Translations under genes and position numbers: made by a program
The notes under the pieces: generated by a model
What the model was told of the DNA's origin: nothing
The model's input: only the letters and a program-made list of their open reading frames with translations
Database searches by the model: none
Assembly (NCBI RefSeq): GCF_016862935.1
Contig: NZ_BONX01000028.1
Coordinates: 62,001 to 126,000 of the forward strand
Origin: Plantactinospora mayteni
Lineage (GTDB): Bacteria > Actinomycetota > Actinomycetes > Mycobacteriales > Micromonosporaceae
Reading direction: 5' to 3'
DNA length: 64,000 bases
Part shown: piece by piece, positions 17,205 through 30,603 of the stretch
Position numbering within the stretch: position 1 is the stretch's first letter
Layout of the letters: the number at the start of each line of letters is the position of its first letter

Positions 17205-17345
17205 TCGATCCGGAGAGCCCTGTCGGTCAGGAGAGCCGTCGGTCAGGAGAGCCCCGTCGGTCCGGGGAGTCCCGTCGATTCGTAGGGGCCCGTCGATTCG
17301 GGGGCCCCGTCGGTCAGGAGAGAAGGGCGGTCAGGAGAGCAGGCG
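17205..17345. repeat. Degenerate tandem repeats after the dapC stop codon
   Basis: About nine copies of an 11-20 bp unit, best seen on the minus strand as CTCTCCTGACCGACGGGG. The first copy is the end of dapC itself (CTC TCC TGA CCG). Later copies have drifted to CCCGAATCGACGGG and CTCTCCGGATCGAAGGGG. They occupy the space between dapC and the ThuA promoter. Confidence 0.9.
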
Positions 17346-18473
17346 GTCCGCGGCGGCGGCGACCCGCTCGTCGGTCGCGGTGAGCGCGACCCGGACGTGC
17401 CGGTTGCCGGTCGGGCCGTAGAACTCGCCGGGCGCGGCCAGGATGCCCCGCTGGGCGAGCCAGTCCACCGTGGCCCAGCAGTCCTCACCCCGACTGGCCC
17501 AGAGATAGAGCCCGGCGGTGGAGTAGCTGATCTCGAAACCGGCCTTGACCAGCGCGTCGCGCAGCACCTCGCGGCGGGCGGCGTACCGGGTGCGCTGCTC
17601 GACCACGTGTGCCTCGTCGCCGAGCGCCGCGACCATCGCCGCCTGCACCGGAGCCGGCACGATCATCCCGGCGTGCTTGCGTACCGTCAGCAGGCTGCCG
17701 ACCAGGCTCGGGTCACCGGCGACGAAGCCGGCCCGGTAGCCGGCCAGGTTGGAGCGCTTGGAGAGCGAGTGCACGGCCAGCAGGTTGGTGTGGTCGCCGC
17801 CGCAGACCGCCGGATCGAGGATCGAGGTCGGCGTCTCCTCCCAGCCCAGCGAGAGATAGCACTCGTCGCTGGCCACCACGACGCCGCGCTCGCGGGCCCA
17901 GTCCACCACCTTGCGGAGATGTTCCGGCGGCAGTACCCGGCCGGTCGGGTTGGACGGCGAGTTGACCCAGAGCAGGCGTACCCGGGGGTCGGGGCCGAGC
18001 GCGGTCAGGGAGTCGGCCCGGACCACCTCCGCGCCGGCCAGCCGGGCCCCGACCTCGTACGTCGGGTAGCAGACCTGCGGGATCACCACCACGTCGCCGG
18101 GGCCGAGCCCGAGCAGCGTGGGCAGCCAGCCGACCAGCTCCTTCGAGCCGATGGTCGGCAGCACGCCGACGGCCGCCGGGTCGGCGCCGCAGAACCGGGC
18201 CACCCAGTCGGCGAGCGCGGCACGCAACGCCGGCGAGCCGGCGGTCAGCGGATAGCCGGGCGCGTCCGAGGCCGCCGCCAGCGCGGCCCGGATCGACGCG
18301 GGCACCGGGTCGACCGGGGTACCGATGGAGAGGTCGACGATCCCGTCCGGGTGCCGCCCGGCCAGCACCTTCGCCGGCTCCAGCAGATCCCAGGGGAAGT
18401 CGGGCAGGTTGCCGGTACGGCCGGAGGAGGCCCGGTCAGGCGTCCGACCGGCAGCCGGTGTCGTGCCGCTCAG
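17331..18473 (-). CDS. dapC: Succinyldiaminopimelate transaminase, apparent CTG start
   Basis: A fold-type I PLP aminotransferase of the actinobacterial DapC group. It makes N-succinyl-LL-DAP from the keto acid, the step between dapD and dapE. The PLP lysine lies in [15 protein letters not shown], and [12 protein letters not shown] is the conserved substrate and cofactor loop. Family members begin just before LPDFPWDLL. Here that segment is present, but no ATG or GTG lies between the upstream in-frame stop and it. A CTG at 18473-18471 overlaps the fdxA stop as CTGA, with GGGGTGA upstream, and gives 380 residues. The first GTG (18368) would remove conserved N-terminus. Confidence 0.88.
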   Translation of the reverse strand: MSGTTPAAGRTPDRASSGRTGNLPDFPWDLLEPAKVLAGRHPDGIVDLSIGTPVDPVPASIRAALAAASDAPGYPLTAGSPALRAALADWVARFCGADPAAVGVLPTIGSKELVGWLPTLLGLGPGDVVVIPQVCYPTYEVGARLAGAEVVRADSLTALGPDPRVRLLWVNSPSNPTGRVLPPEHLRKVVDWARERGVVVASDECYLSLGWEETPTSILDPAVCGGDHTNLLAVHSLSKRSNLAGYRAGFVAGDPSLVGSLLTVRKHAGMIVPAPVQAAMVAALGDEAHVVEQRTRYAARREVLRDALVKAGFEISYSTAGLYLWASRGEDCWATVDWLAQRGILAAPGEFYGPTGNRHVRVALTATDERVAAAADRLLS

Positions 18474-18793
18474 TGCTCACCCCGGGGCGGCTGGGCCGCG
18501 ATGAACGGAGTGTCCTTGTCGATCTTGCCGCTCTTGGAGGCCCCACCCGGCGAACCGAGATCCTCGAAGAACTCGTAGTTGGCTGTGGTGTAGTCCTTCC
18601 ACTGCTCCGGTACGTCGTCCTCGTAGAAGATCGCCTCCACCGGACAGACCGGCTCGCACGCCCCGCAGTCGACACACTCGTCGGGGTGGATGTAGAGCAT
18701 CCGGTTGCCCTCGTAGATGCAGTCGACCGGGCACTCCTCGATGCACGCTTTGTCGAGCACATCCACGCACGGCTCGGCGATGATGTAGGTCAC
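18470..18793 (-). CDS. fdxA: Seven-iron ferredoxin
   Basis: A 107-residue bacterial 3Fe-4S/4Fe-4S ferredoxin, a soluble low-potential electron carrier. The cluster cysteines are in [19 protein letters not shown] and [22 protein letters not shown] tail of about 50 residues follows, as in mycobacterial FdxA. GTG 18793 ([12 protein letters not shown]) has GGAGGAGAA upstream. Its stop codon overlaps the proposed CTG start of dapC, the conserved actinobacterial gene order, so the pair is cotranscribed and probably translationally coupled. Confidence 0.95.
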   Translation of the reverse strand: MTYIIAEPCVDVLDKACIEECPVDCIYEGNRMLYIHPDECVDCGACEPVCPVEAIFYEDDVPEQWKDYTTANYEFFEDLGSPGGASKSGKIDKDTPFIAAQPPRGEH

Positions 18794-18872
18794 CGATCTT
18801 CTCCTCCGCAAGCCACGCCGCGATCGACCGCGACGGTAAGAGCCTAGTATGTCGCCGGGGAGGGGGTCGATC

Positions 18873-19940
18873 GTGCTCGGACGCCGCGATGTGGGACACC
18901 GGATCGTCGTACGCCGGATTGTCGGAAATCAGAGCGGACGTGCCCTGTTCAGCGACGCCCTCGGCGAGCTGGTCGACCTGAGCGAGACCCATCTCACGAT
19001 CGCCACCGCGACCGGGCCGCTCCGGGTACCGCTCGGCGAGGTGCACCGGGCCAAGCGGGTACCGCCAGCCCGGCGCCCGAACGCGGCGGCGGTGGTCGAA
19101 CTCGAACTCGCCGCGGACGAGGCCTGGCCGGCTCCGGTACGCGACCGGCTCGGCGACTGGCTGTTGCGTACCGCCGACGGCTGGTCGGGGCGGGCGAACA
19201 CCGCGCTGCCGGTGGGTGACCCGGATCGTCCGCTCGACGCGGCGATCGACGCGGTTGTCCGCTGGTACGCCGAACGCGGCCGACCGGCCATGGTCAACGT
19301 ACCGCTCCCGCTGGCCGCGCCGGTCGGGGCGGCACTGGACGACCGCGGCTGGTCGGCCCGGCCACTGGTACTCGTGCAGACCGCACCGCTGGCGGCGATC
19401 CTGGACGCCGTCCCCGCCCGGCCGGACCTGCCGGCGCCGGAGCTGGCCGAGACGCCCTCGCCGGAGTGGTTCGCCCTGGCCGCCCAGCGCAAGGCGAAAC
19501 AGACTCGGCAGTACGCCCGGCGCGACACGGCCGTCACCGGGCCGCCCGGCGGCGCCGAGGACTCCCCGGACCCCGGTACGCCGGCCGAGCTGCCTGCCGC
19601 CGCCCGGCACATCCTCACCGCCGTGCGGCAGATCCGCTTCGCCCACCTACACGGCGCGCCGTCAGCGGGCGAGGAGCCGGAGTTGATCGCGGTGGCCCGG
19701 GGCACGGTCACCGGCCGGGACCGCTGGCTCGGGTTGAGCCTGATCGAGGTGGTCCCGTCGGCCCGGCGGCGAGGGCTGGCCCAGCACCTGATCCGGGCGC
19801 TGGCCCAGTGGGCGGCCGGGCTCGGCGCGACCCGGGCGTTCCTCCAGGTCGAGGAGCGCAACGAGGCCGCCGTCTCGCTCTATCGCCGGCTCGGCTTCAC
19901 CACGCACCACACCTATCAGACCCGGGTCGCGCCGGACTGA
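18873..19940 (+). CDS. GNAT-family N-acetyltransferase
   Basis: A 355-residue protein. The N-terminal part is specific to an actinobacterial family ([18 protein letters not shown]...[16 protein letters not shown]). The C-terminal GNAT domain (about 255-350) has the acetyl-CoA loop [15 protein letters not shown] and the terminal [17 protein letters not shown]. The substrate is unknown. GTG 18873 was chosen because GGGAGGGG lies 7 nt upstream and homologous proteins usually begin at LGxRDVGHR. An ATG at 18849 adds eight residues without a ribosome-binding site. It is divergent from fdxA. Confidence 0.87.
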   Translation: MLGRRDVGHRIVVRRIVGNQSGRALFSDALGELVDLSETHLTIATATGPLRVPLGEVHRAKRVPPARRPNAAAVVELELAADEAWPAPVRDRLGDWLLRTADGWSGRANTALPVGDPDRPLDAAIDAVVRWYAERGRPAMVNVPLPLAAPVGAALDDRGWSARPLVLVQTAPLAAILDAVPARPDLPAPELAETPSPEWFALAAQRKAKQTRQYARRDTAVTGPPGGAEDSPDPGTPAELPAAARHILTAVRQIRFAHLHGAPSAGEEPELIAVARGTVTGRDRWLGLSLIEVVPSARRRGLAQHLIRALAQWAAGLGATRAFLQVEERNEAAVSLYRRLGFTTHHTYQTRVAPD

Positions 19941-19948
19941 CCGGTCAG
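19937..19948. other. Palindrome encoding both convergent stop codons
   Basis: CTGACCGGTCAG is a perfect 12-bp palindrome that contains the TGA of the GNAT gene (19938-19940) and the TGA of the convergent membrane-protein gene (19947-19945). The two coding regions are separated by 4 bp. Confidence 0.85.
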
Positions 19949-20409
19949 CGGCGGACCACCCGGCGAGGCTTGGACTGCTTCGCCTCGGCGTACCGCTTGA
20001 GCGACTGCGAGCGGTAGTCCCGGCCGAACGCGGTGAGCAGCAGATAGCCGACGAGTACGCCGCCGAGGGTGAAGCCGGCGTAGAGCCAGATCTGCGAGAA
20101 GAACGCCCCGGCCCCGGAGGCGAACGGCTGGCTGCCGCTGACGAACGGCCCGACGAAGATGGTCAGCACCATCGCGACCAGTACGGCGAGCGCCATCTCC
20201 CCGCCCCAGTCGGGCAGCGGACGGCGCTGCCCCCGGAGGAACGCCAGGACCGCCAGGACCACCCCGATCGCGGCGAACATGCCCAGCGAGATCCGATCCT
20301 GCATCTCGGTGTTGTCACCGAAGCCGAACCGGGCCACCAGTCGCGCCACCACGTTGATCCCGAACAGTCCGCCCGCGAGTACTCCGACCGGCAGCCAACG
20401 CTCCTTCAT
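19945..20409 (-). CDS. Four-helix membrane protein of unknown function
   Basis: A 154-residue protein with four hydrophobic helices (WLPVGVLAGGLFGINVVARL; ISLGMFAAIGVVLAVLAFL; MALAVLVAMVLTIFVGPFV; FFSQIWLYAGFTLGGVLVGYLLL). It ends in a strongly basic tail (QSLKRYAEAKQSKPRRVVRR). ATG 20409 (MKERWLPVG) follows GAGGGA. I do not recognise a named family. It may share a promoter region with the next upstream gene in the mshB cluster, 173 bp away. Confidence 0.78.
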   Translation of the reverse strand: MKERWLPVGVLAGGLFGINVVARLVARFGFGDNTEMQDRISLGMFAAIGVVLAVLAFLRGQRRPLPDWGGEMALAVLVAMVLTIFVGPFVSGSQPFASGAGAFFSQIWLYAGFTLGGVLVGYLLLTAFGRDYRSQSLKRYAEAKQSKPRRVVRR

Positions 20410-20514
20410 CGCACGTCCCTCTTGGCCTCGGGCCCCCACCCGTCCGGGGGCGTCTTGCCACAGAGTTCTACCACCCGTGGCTGAGTGGATCCATGGTGCG
20501 AGCGAGCCGGAGCC

Positions 20515-20588
20515 GAGCACGGGCCGGCGCGGGGCACGAGCACGGGCCGGCGCTGGGGACCGGAGCACTGGCCGGCCGGGGATCAGAG
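20515..20588. repeat. Degenerate 23-25 bp repeats after the membrane-gene stop
   Basis: Three copies starting at 20515, 20538 and 20563 share gagcac(g/t)ggccggc. On the minus strand they begin at the TGA of the gene ending at 20583. Confidence 0.8.
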
Positions 20589-21062
20589 CCCGAGCTGCCG
20601 GGACTCCGGGCCGGGCGGATTCATGAGCATGCGGAAGCCCATGATCGCGAAGGTCACCGAGCCCGCGAAGATCATCACCAGCCCGACCCAGTTGTCGGCG
20701 GCGATCAGCACGTCGCCCTCGGAGGTACCACCGGCCGCGACCACCATCAGGGCGAACCAGACGACGGCGGGCAGCGCGAGCGCCCAGCGGCGGCCCACCA
20801 CCCGGGGCGCGAACCAGCCCAGCGCCACGTTCGCCAGCACGGTGACCAGCACCGAGACCCCGATCAGCGCGCCACCGACCCGGAGCATCGACAGGATCAG
20901 CTCCAGCACGACGGTGACCGCCGCGGCCACCACCGCGACCACGCCACCGACCACCCGCAGCGCCAGGTCGACCGCCCGGTCCGCCGCCGACGGCTCGGTG
21001 GGCGGCGGCGGGACGGGCTCCAACTCCGGCGTCGTGGACACGGACGGGCTCGGCAGGCTCAC
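20583..21062 (-). CDS. Membrane protein coupled to mshB
   Basis: A 159-residue protein. A proline-rich cytoplasmic N-terminus (about 1-30, [19 protein letters not shown]) is followed by four hydrophobic helices. [21 protein letters not shown] is the first, and [22 protein letters not shown] the last. Its GTG start overlaps the mshB stop as GTGA, so translation is coupled. No catalytic motif is visible and no link to mycothiol chemistry is known from the sequence alone. Confidence 0.8.
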   Translation of the reverse strand: MSLPSPSVSTTPELEPVPPPPTEPSAADRAVDLALRVVGGVVAVVAAAVTVVLELILSMLRVGGALIGVSVLVTVLANVALGWFAPRVVGRRWALALPAVVWFALMVVAAGGTSEGDVLIAADNWVGLVMIFAGSVTFAIMGFRMLMNPPGPESRQLGL

Positions 21063-22075
21063 CGCACGCCCGCCTCCGCCGGCGTACCGGTCGGGGGCGT
21101 CGGGACCACCGCTGCCGGGGTCGGCGCGGTCGGGCTGCCGTCCGCCACCGGCAGGCCGGCGAAGAGGTCGTCTTCCCAGCCGTACGGGCCGGAGCCCGGG
21201 CCCCGGGAGCCGACGGCCAGGGTGTAGTACTCCACGCCCATGAACTCGCCGCCGAAGTTGCCGGCGATCGAATAGAGCCACGAGTCGTCGGGGATCTGCG
21301 TGGCGTGCGCCCGCATCGCCGCCTCCTTCGCGGCGTGCTGGTCGGTGCCGTCGACCCGGGCCGCGATCTGCTCGTCCGGAGTGCCGAACGGGAGGTCGTC
21401 GGCCTGCTCGGTGCCGGCGAACGGGTTGTCCCCGGCCTCGGCGAAGGCGACCAGGCCGGCCTCCAGCACGCTCCTCGGCATCGCCGTCCAGTAGATCTTG
21501 TCGGGGCCGAAACCCTCGGCGGTGGCGAGTTCGGCCGCCCGCATCGCCACCCGGTGCGCCTGGATGTGGTCGGGGTGCCCGTAGAAGCCGTTCGGGTCGT
21601 ACGTGACCAGCACCTGCGGGCGTACCTCGCGGATGATCTCGACCAGGTGACCGGCCGCCTCGTCGAGATCGGCCTGCCAGAAGGCCCTCGGGTGGTCGTT
21701 GGTGGCCAGCCCCATCATGCCCGAGTCGCGGTACCGCCCGGCGCCGCCGAGGAACCGGTGGTCCCGTACGCCGAGCGCGGCACACGCGGCGACCAGCTCG
21801 GCTATCCGGTATCCGCCGAGCTGGTCGGCCTCGGCGGCGGCCAGCCCGGCCAGCGCCGGTACGTGGATCTCGCCCTCCTCGCCGAGGGTGCAGGTGACCA
21901 GGGTGACCCCGGCGCCGGCCGCCGCGTAGTACGCCATCGTGGCGCCGGTGCCGATCGCCTCGTCGTCGGGATGCGCGTGCACCAGCAGCAGCCGCCGGGC
22001 CGGCCGGGCCGGATCGGCGGGACCGAACGGCTCGGGCGGATCAGCCGGGACGGCCACCTCGGTCGGGTTCGTCAC
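21059..22075 (-). CDS. mshB: Mycothiol deacetylase MshB
   Basis: N-acetyl-1-D-myo-inositol-2-amino-2-deoxy-alpha-D-glucopyranoside deacetylase, the zinc enzyme that exposes the amine of GlcNAc-inositol before cysteine ligation by MshC. The 338-residue protein has the PIG-L/LmbE signatures [11 protein letters not shown] (zinc His, Asp) and [13 protein letters not shown] (zinc His). TCTLGEEGE is the usual second strand loop. A 40-residue proline/alanine-rich tail follows the catalytic domain. The start is GTG 22075. It is divergent from the S9 peptidase gene across about 100 bp and couples to a membrane protein downstream. Confidence 0.95.
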   Translation of the reverse strand: MTNPTEVAVPADPPEPFGPADPARPARRLLLVHAHPDDEAIGTGATMAYYAAAGAGVTLVTCTLGEEGEIHVPALAGLAAAEADQLGGYRIAELVAACAALGVRDHRFLGGAGRYRDSGMMGLATNDHPRAFWQADLDEAAGHLVEIIREVRPQVLVTYDPNGFYGHPDHIQAHRVAMRAAELATAEGFGPDKIYWTAMPRSVLEAGLVAFAEAGDNPFAGTEQADDLPFGTPDEQIAARVDGTDQHAAKEAAMRAHATQIPDDSWLYSIAGNFGGEFMGVEYYTLAVGSRGPGSGPYGWEDDLFAGLPVADGSPTAPTPAAVVPTPPTGTPAEAGVR

Positions 22076-22176
22076 CCGGGCAACTCTACGCGGCCAGGCC
22101 GGTTCACCCTACCCAGGGAGTTAGTCGACACCTCCGCAGAGTAAGCATTCCACTACCGGTACCCGACCGGGCGGCG

Positions 22177-24489
22177 ATGGCCGGCTCCACCACATCGTCG
22201 ACCCCTCGGCTCTACGATCACGATGTGGACTACCCGGAGTTGGCCGCCCGTACCCGCCGGTTCAGCCGCGGCGCGCCGCGGGCCGTGACGGTGGCCGGCG
22301 ACGGCTCGCGGGTGCTCTTCCTCCGCTCCGGCGGCCCCACCGACCCGGTCGACGCGCTCTGGCTGCTGGACGTCGCCGACGGCACCGAACGGCTGGTCGC
22401 CGACCCCGCCGACCTGCTCGCCGACCCGGCGGCCGACACCGACCCGACCGCCGCCGGTCCGGTCGCCGACCCCGTCGAGCTGGCGGTGGCCGCCGCCGGT
22501 GCCCGTTCGACCGGCGTCCCCGGTGCCGAGCCGACCGTCGACACCAAGCAGGCCGGCGCGCCCCACTCGACCGAGCGGGCGCTGCGCGAACGGCTCCGGC
22601 TGAGCGCCTCCGGCATCGCCTCGTACGCCACCGACCCGGCCGCCCGGATCGCGGTCTTCACCCTCGACGGCCGGCTGTTCCGGGCCGACCTGGTGCACGG
22701 GGACGTGGTCGAGGTCGCCGTCTCCGGCCCGGTGGTCGACCCCCGCCCGGACCCGACCGGCCAACGGCTGGCGTACGTCACCGACGCCGCCTGCGACGGT
22801 GGCCGGGTCGGGCAGTTACGGGTGGTCGACTCCGACGGCACCGACACCCTGCTGGCCGGCGAGGACGCCGGAGTCACCTGGGGGCTGGCCGAGTTCGTCG
22901 CGGCCGAGGAGTTCGACCGGTTCCGGGGCTACTGGTGGGCGCCGGACGGGCGGTCGATCCTGGCCGCCCGGGTCGACGAGTCCCGGCTGCCCCGCTGGCA
23001 CCTGCACGACCCCGGTGACCCGGCCAGCCCGCCGCGCTCGGTGGCGTACCCGCGCTCGGGTGGGCCGAACGCCGAGGTGAGCCTGCACCTGCTCGATCTC
23101 GACGGTGGCTGGGTCGACGTGCACTGGGACCGGGAGACCTACCCCTACCTGGTCTCGGTGGAGTGGGCCGAGACCGGGCCGCTGATCACCGTACTGCGCC
23201 GGTTGCAGCAGCACGGGCTGGTGCTGGCGGTGGACCCGCGTACCGGCGAGACGCAGGTGCACGCCGAACTCGCCGATCCGCGCTGGGTCGATCCGGTCGC
23301 CGGCACCCCCCGGCACCTGCCCGACGGGCGGGTACTGGTCGGCGGCGAACTCGCGCACGACGGGTACGACGCCCGCTGCCTCTTCGCCGACGGCACCCTG
23401 CTCACCCCGCCGTCGCTCTACGTGCGCCGGGTGGTCGGCTGGCTGCCGAACCGCAACGGCAGCCCCGACCTGCTGGTCGAGGGGAGCGACGGCGAGCCGA
23501 GCCAGCAGCACCTGTTCCGGGTGCGTACCGCGATCGGGGCCGGCGGGATCGACGCCCGGCGGCTGACCGGCGACCCGGGCTGGCACAGCGGGACGGTCGG
23601 CGGCGACGTACTCGTGGTGCAGTCCCGCTCGCTCGACCAGGCCGGCAGCACCTGGACGGTCTGGCACGGCGACCGGGAGGTGGGCCCGCTGCGCTCGCTC
23701 GCCGCGACCCCGCCGTACGCACCCCGGCCCGCACTGGAACGGGTCACCGACCGCCGGCTGCCGGCCGCGGTGGTCTATCCCGGCAACCACGTCGCCGGCC
23801 GCCGGCTGCCGGTGCTGCTCGACGTGTACGGCGGCCCGGGCCACCAGGAGGTGGTGGCCGCCCGGTCGGCGTGGCTGGAGCGGCAGTGGTGGGCCGACGC
23901 CGGCTACGCCGTGGTCACCATCGACAACCGGGGTACCCCCGGCGTGGCGCCGTCGTTCGAGAAGGTGGTGCACCGGCGGCTGGCCGACGTGATCCTGGCC
24001 GACCAGGCGGACGCGCTGACCGCGCTCGCCGGCAAGCACCCCGACCTCGACCTGGGTCGGGTGGCGATCCGGGGCTGGTCGTTCGGGGGCTGGCTGGCCG
24101 CGCTCGCCGTACTGCGCCGGCCCGACCTGTTCCGGTGTGCCATCGCCGGCGCCCCGGTCACCGACTGGACGCTGTACGACACCGCGTACACCGAGCGCTA
24201 TCTCGGGATGCCGACCGACAGTCCCGAGGTGTACGCCCACCACTCGCTGCTGGAGCTCGCCGCCGAACCGGTACGCGGCTCCGACGAGGTCCGGCCGATC
24301 CTGCTGGTGCACGGGTTGGCCGACGACAACGTGGTGGCCGCGCACACCCTGCGGCTCTCCGCCGCACTGCTCGCCACCGGCCGCCCGCACTCGGTGATCC
24401 CCCTTACCGGTGCCACCCACATGGCTGCCGGTGGCACCGCCGAGCGGCTGCTCGCCATCGAACTCGACTTCCTCCGGCAACATCTCTGA
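22177..24489 (+). CDS. S9 family dipeptidyl-peptidase IV-like protease
   Basis: A 770-residue serine peptidase. An N-terminal beta-propeller (about 20-500) carries a DPP IV-type glutamate motif, FVAAEEFDRFRGYWWAPDG, which in that family anchors the substrate amino terminus. The C-terminal alpha/beta-hydrolase domain has nucleophile Ser in GWSFGG, Asp in HGLADDNV and His in TGATHM. No signal peptide is visible, so it is probably cytoplasmic. The start is ATG 22177, and a GTG at 22225 is possible. The last seven codons and the stop are tandemly duplicated just after the gene. Confidence 0.92.
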   Translation: MAGSTTSSTPRLYDHDVDYPELAARTRRFSRGAPRAVTVAGDGSRVLFLRSGGPTDPVDALWLLDVADGTERLVADPADLLADPAADTDPTAAGPVADPVELAVAAAGARSTGVPGAEPTVDTKQAGAPHSTERALRERLRLSASGIASYATDPAARIAVFTLDGRLFRADLVHGDVVEVAVSGPVVDPRPDPTGQRLAYVTDAACDGGRVGQLRVVDSDGTDTLLAGEDAGVTWGLAEFVAAEEFDRFRGYWWAPDGRSILAARVDESRLPRWHLHDPGDPASPPRSVAYPRSGGPNAEVSLHLLDLDGGWVDVHWDRETYPYLVSVEWAETGPLITVLRRLQQHGLVLAVDPRTGETQVHAELADPRWVDPVAGTPRHLPDGRVLVGGELAHDGYDARCLFADGTLLTPPSLYVRRVVGWLPNRNGSPDLLVEGSDGEPSQQHLFRVRTAIGAGGIDARRLTGDPGWHSGTVGGDVLVVQSRSLDQAGSTWTVWHGDREVGPLRSLAATPPYAPRPALERVTDRRLPAAVVYPGNHVAGRRLPVLLDVYGGPGHQEVVAARSAWLERQWWADAGYAVVTIDNRGTPGVAPSFEKVVHRRLADVILADQADALTALAGKHPDLDLGRVAIRGWSFGGWLAALAVLRRPDLFRCAIAGAPVTDWTLYDTAYTERYLGMPTDSPEVYAHHSLLELAAEPVRGSDEVRPILLVHGLADDNVVAAHTLRLSAALLATGRPHSVIPLTGATHMAAGGTAERLLAIELDFLRQHL

Positions 24490-24510
24490 TTCCTCCGGCA
24501 CCATCGCTGA
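24469..24510. repeat. 21-bp tandem duplication of the S9 peptidase 3' end
   Basis: Copy 1 (24469-24489) is the final six codons plus TGA. Copy 2 (24490-24510) matches at 19 of 21 positions and also ends in TGA. The second copy lies wholly outside the gene. Confidence 0.95.
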
Positions 24511-24636
24511 CCTGCCCGCGAGTACCCTGAGATCCCGCCGGAACCCGGTGCGGGACGGGTGTCCGGAACCGCCGGCCGGCTCCGACGTCTCTGCTGAACC
24601 GGCACCGCGGGTGGTGCCGACGGGAGAGGAGTGACC

Positions 24637-25050
24637 GTGAAATACATGATCATGATGGGCGGGTCCCAGCGCGACTACGACGCGATGGCGGGCAAGGGCA
24701 GCGAGGGCTCGCCGGCCTGGGCGCCGGAGGACACGGCGGCGCTGCACGAGTTCATGGTCACCTGGAACAACGACCTGGTGGAGTCGGGCGAGTTCGTCGA
24801 CGCCCGAGGGCTGACCGCACCCGTGCACACCCGGCGGATCTCGCTGCGCGACGGGGTGCCGGTGGTGACCGACGGACCATACCCGGAGACCCAGGAGGTA
24901 CTGGCCGGCTACACGATCGTGGAGTGCGCCAGCTTCGACCGGGCGACCGAGATCGCGGCGAAGCTGGCGAAGACGCCGCACCCGGAGAACGCGACCCAGG
25001 AGTGGTACGTCGACATCCGGCCGATCGCCGAGGGCATCGAGGACCTGTAG
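24637..25050 (+). CDS. YCII/DGPF-domain protein
   Basis: A 137-residue YCII-related protein (KYMIMMGGSQRDYDAM...VTDGPYPETQEVLAGYTIVECASFDRATEIAAKL). The family is typically encoded next to ECF42-type sigma factors, as here, with 13 bp between stop and sigma start. TDGPYPET is the local form of the DGPF motif. GTG 24637 was chosen because GAGAGGA sits 6 nt upstream and members begin MKYM. GTG 24631 would directly abut that site. Its function is unknown, but the pairing suggests it is a target or modulator of the sigma factor. Confidence 0.9.
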   Translation: MKYMIMMGGSQRDYDAMAGKGSEGSPAWAPEDTAALHEFMVTWNNDLVESGEFVDARGLTAPVHTRRISLRDGVPVVTDGPYPETQEVLAGYTIVECASFDRATEIAAKLAKTPHPENATQEWYVDIRPIAEGIEDL

Positions 25051-25063
25051 GTCCGTCGCCAGC

Positions 25064-26377
<1,314 letters not shown>

Positions 26378-26469
26378 TGAATCTTTTTCAACCTCCCCTT
26401 GCGGTCCGTCGGGGCCGCAGGCGGAAGTCGGGGCGCTTGCGCCGCGCGGTTCAGGTTGAAAAAGGTTCA
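26378..26469 (+). repeat. Dispersed ~92-bp palindromic element, copy 1
   Basis: The ends are inverted repeats: TGAATCTTTTTCAACCT (26378-26394) and AGGTTGAAAAAGGTTCA (26453-26469). They pair at 16 of 17 positions, and fully in RNA if G-U is allowed. A GC-rich core of about 58 bp carries CTTGCGGTCCG and GGAAGTCGG. A diverged second copy is at 63228-63318. The element starts at the base after the sigma factor stop and ends about 215 bp before metH. It could act as a large 3'-end stem-loop or be a miniature mobile element. Confidence 0.8.
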
Positions 26470-26576
26470 GTGGCCCGCACGAGTCGCTGAGGCCACCACT
26501 TCCCGGAAGTAGTGCGCCCCACCCGGATCCCGTCCCACAGTGCGCGAAGATTTCGGCCTTGTCGGGTCCTTTCCGG

Positions 26577-26582
26577 TAGTCT
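26577..26582 (+). promoter_or_regulatory. Probable -10 element of metH
   Basis: TAGTCT fits TAnnnT and would place transcription start near 26589, one or two bases before the first aptamer helix. The -35 is weak and not assigned. Confidence 0.45.
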
Positions 26583-26590
26583 CGGTGCCC

Positions 26591-26679
26591 GGTCGAGAGG
26601 CGCTGCAACGGGCGGAGACGCCCGCCACGCTCGACCGAGGATTCGATCTTCCAAGGGCGCCTCCGTTCGACGACGGAGG
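26591..26679 (+). promoter_or_regulatory. SAH riboswitch controlling metH
   Basis: The aptamer resembles the S-adenosylhomocysteine class. P1 is GGTCGAG/CTCGACC (26591-26597 with 26630-26636), and the conserved AGGCGCTGCAAC follows at once. P2 is GGGCG-GAGA-CGCCC (26610-26623), and P4 is GAGGAT-TCG-ATCTTC (26637-26651). The pseudoknot is AGGCGC (26598-26603) with GCGCCT (26657-26662). Three pseudoknot bases (26660-26662) also belong to a competing 7-bp hairpin CCTCCGT/ACGGAGG (26660-26666 with 26673-26679) that buries the metH Shine-Dalgarno. Ligand binding should therefore free the ribosome-binding site, an ON switch, as known for this class upstream of SAH-recycling genes. Confidence 0.86.
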
Positions 26680-26684
26680 TGGCC

Positions 26685-30332
<3,648 letters not shown>

Positions 30333-30424
30333 TCGGGTACCCACCTATTGGCCGACCGGCCGCCCACCCATTTGTCTCCGCCTATCCCCCGTTCGGGTCA
30401 CTACCCTGGTCAGTGGCGGCCTAG

Positions 30425-30585
30425 GGCGCGTCCTGTCGATCATGGCGAGCCGAGGCGGAGTCCAGGCGGCGATCCGGCAAGGCGGAGATTCGGCCGGATA
30501 CCGAGGTTGTATCCGGCCGAATCTCCAACGCCGCCGGTCGTCGTCTGGGCCCGCCGCAGGCCGCCAATGATCGGCAGGACACGCC
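30425..30585. mobile_element. MITE-like palindrome flanked by CTAG
   Basis: A 161-bp non-coding element flanked by CTAG on both sides (30421-30424 and 30586-30589). Including CTAG the terminal inverted repeats match at 21 of 23 positions (outer GGCGCGTCCTGTCGATCAT versus GGCGTGTCCTGCCGATCAT). The centre is an 18-bp perfect inverted repeat (30484-30501 with 30509-30526) around a 7-nt loop. The CTAG duplication and terminal GGCG recall IS5-group elements that target YTAR. No transposase lies inside, so it would need one in trans. The right end abuts the ribosome-binding site of the next gene. Confidence 0.85.
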
Positions 30586-30603
30586 CTAGGGGAGGAGACG
30601 CCG

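Noticed and set aside
17205-17345. CRISPR array among the short repeats
   Set aside because: Units are contiguous and drifting, with no spacers or cas genes.
12889-17421. A 1,510-codon open frame on the plus strand opposite the ThuA/sugar-dehydrogenase gene
   Set aside because: Its translation is Gly/Arg/Val-rich low-complexity sequence without domains, and the minus strand has an intact signal peptide and five recognisable domains. It is a high-GC antisense shadow.
18368-18368. GTG 18368 as the dapC start
   Set aside because: It would delete the LPDFPWDLL segment conserved in this family, which is encoded immediately upstream in frame.
26470-26684. Cobalamin or SAM riboswitch upstream of metH
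   Set aside because: The B12-box and the SAM-I/SAM-IV core sequences are absent. The helices fit the SAH class instead.
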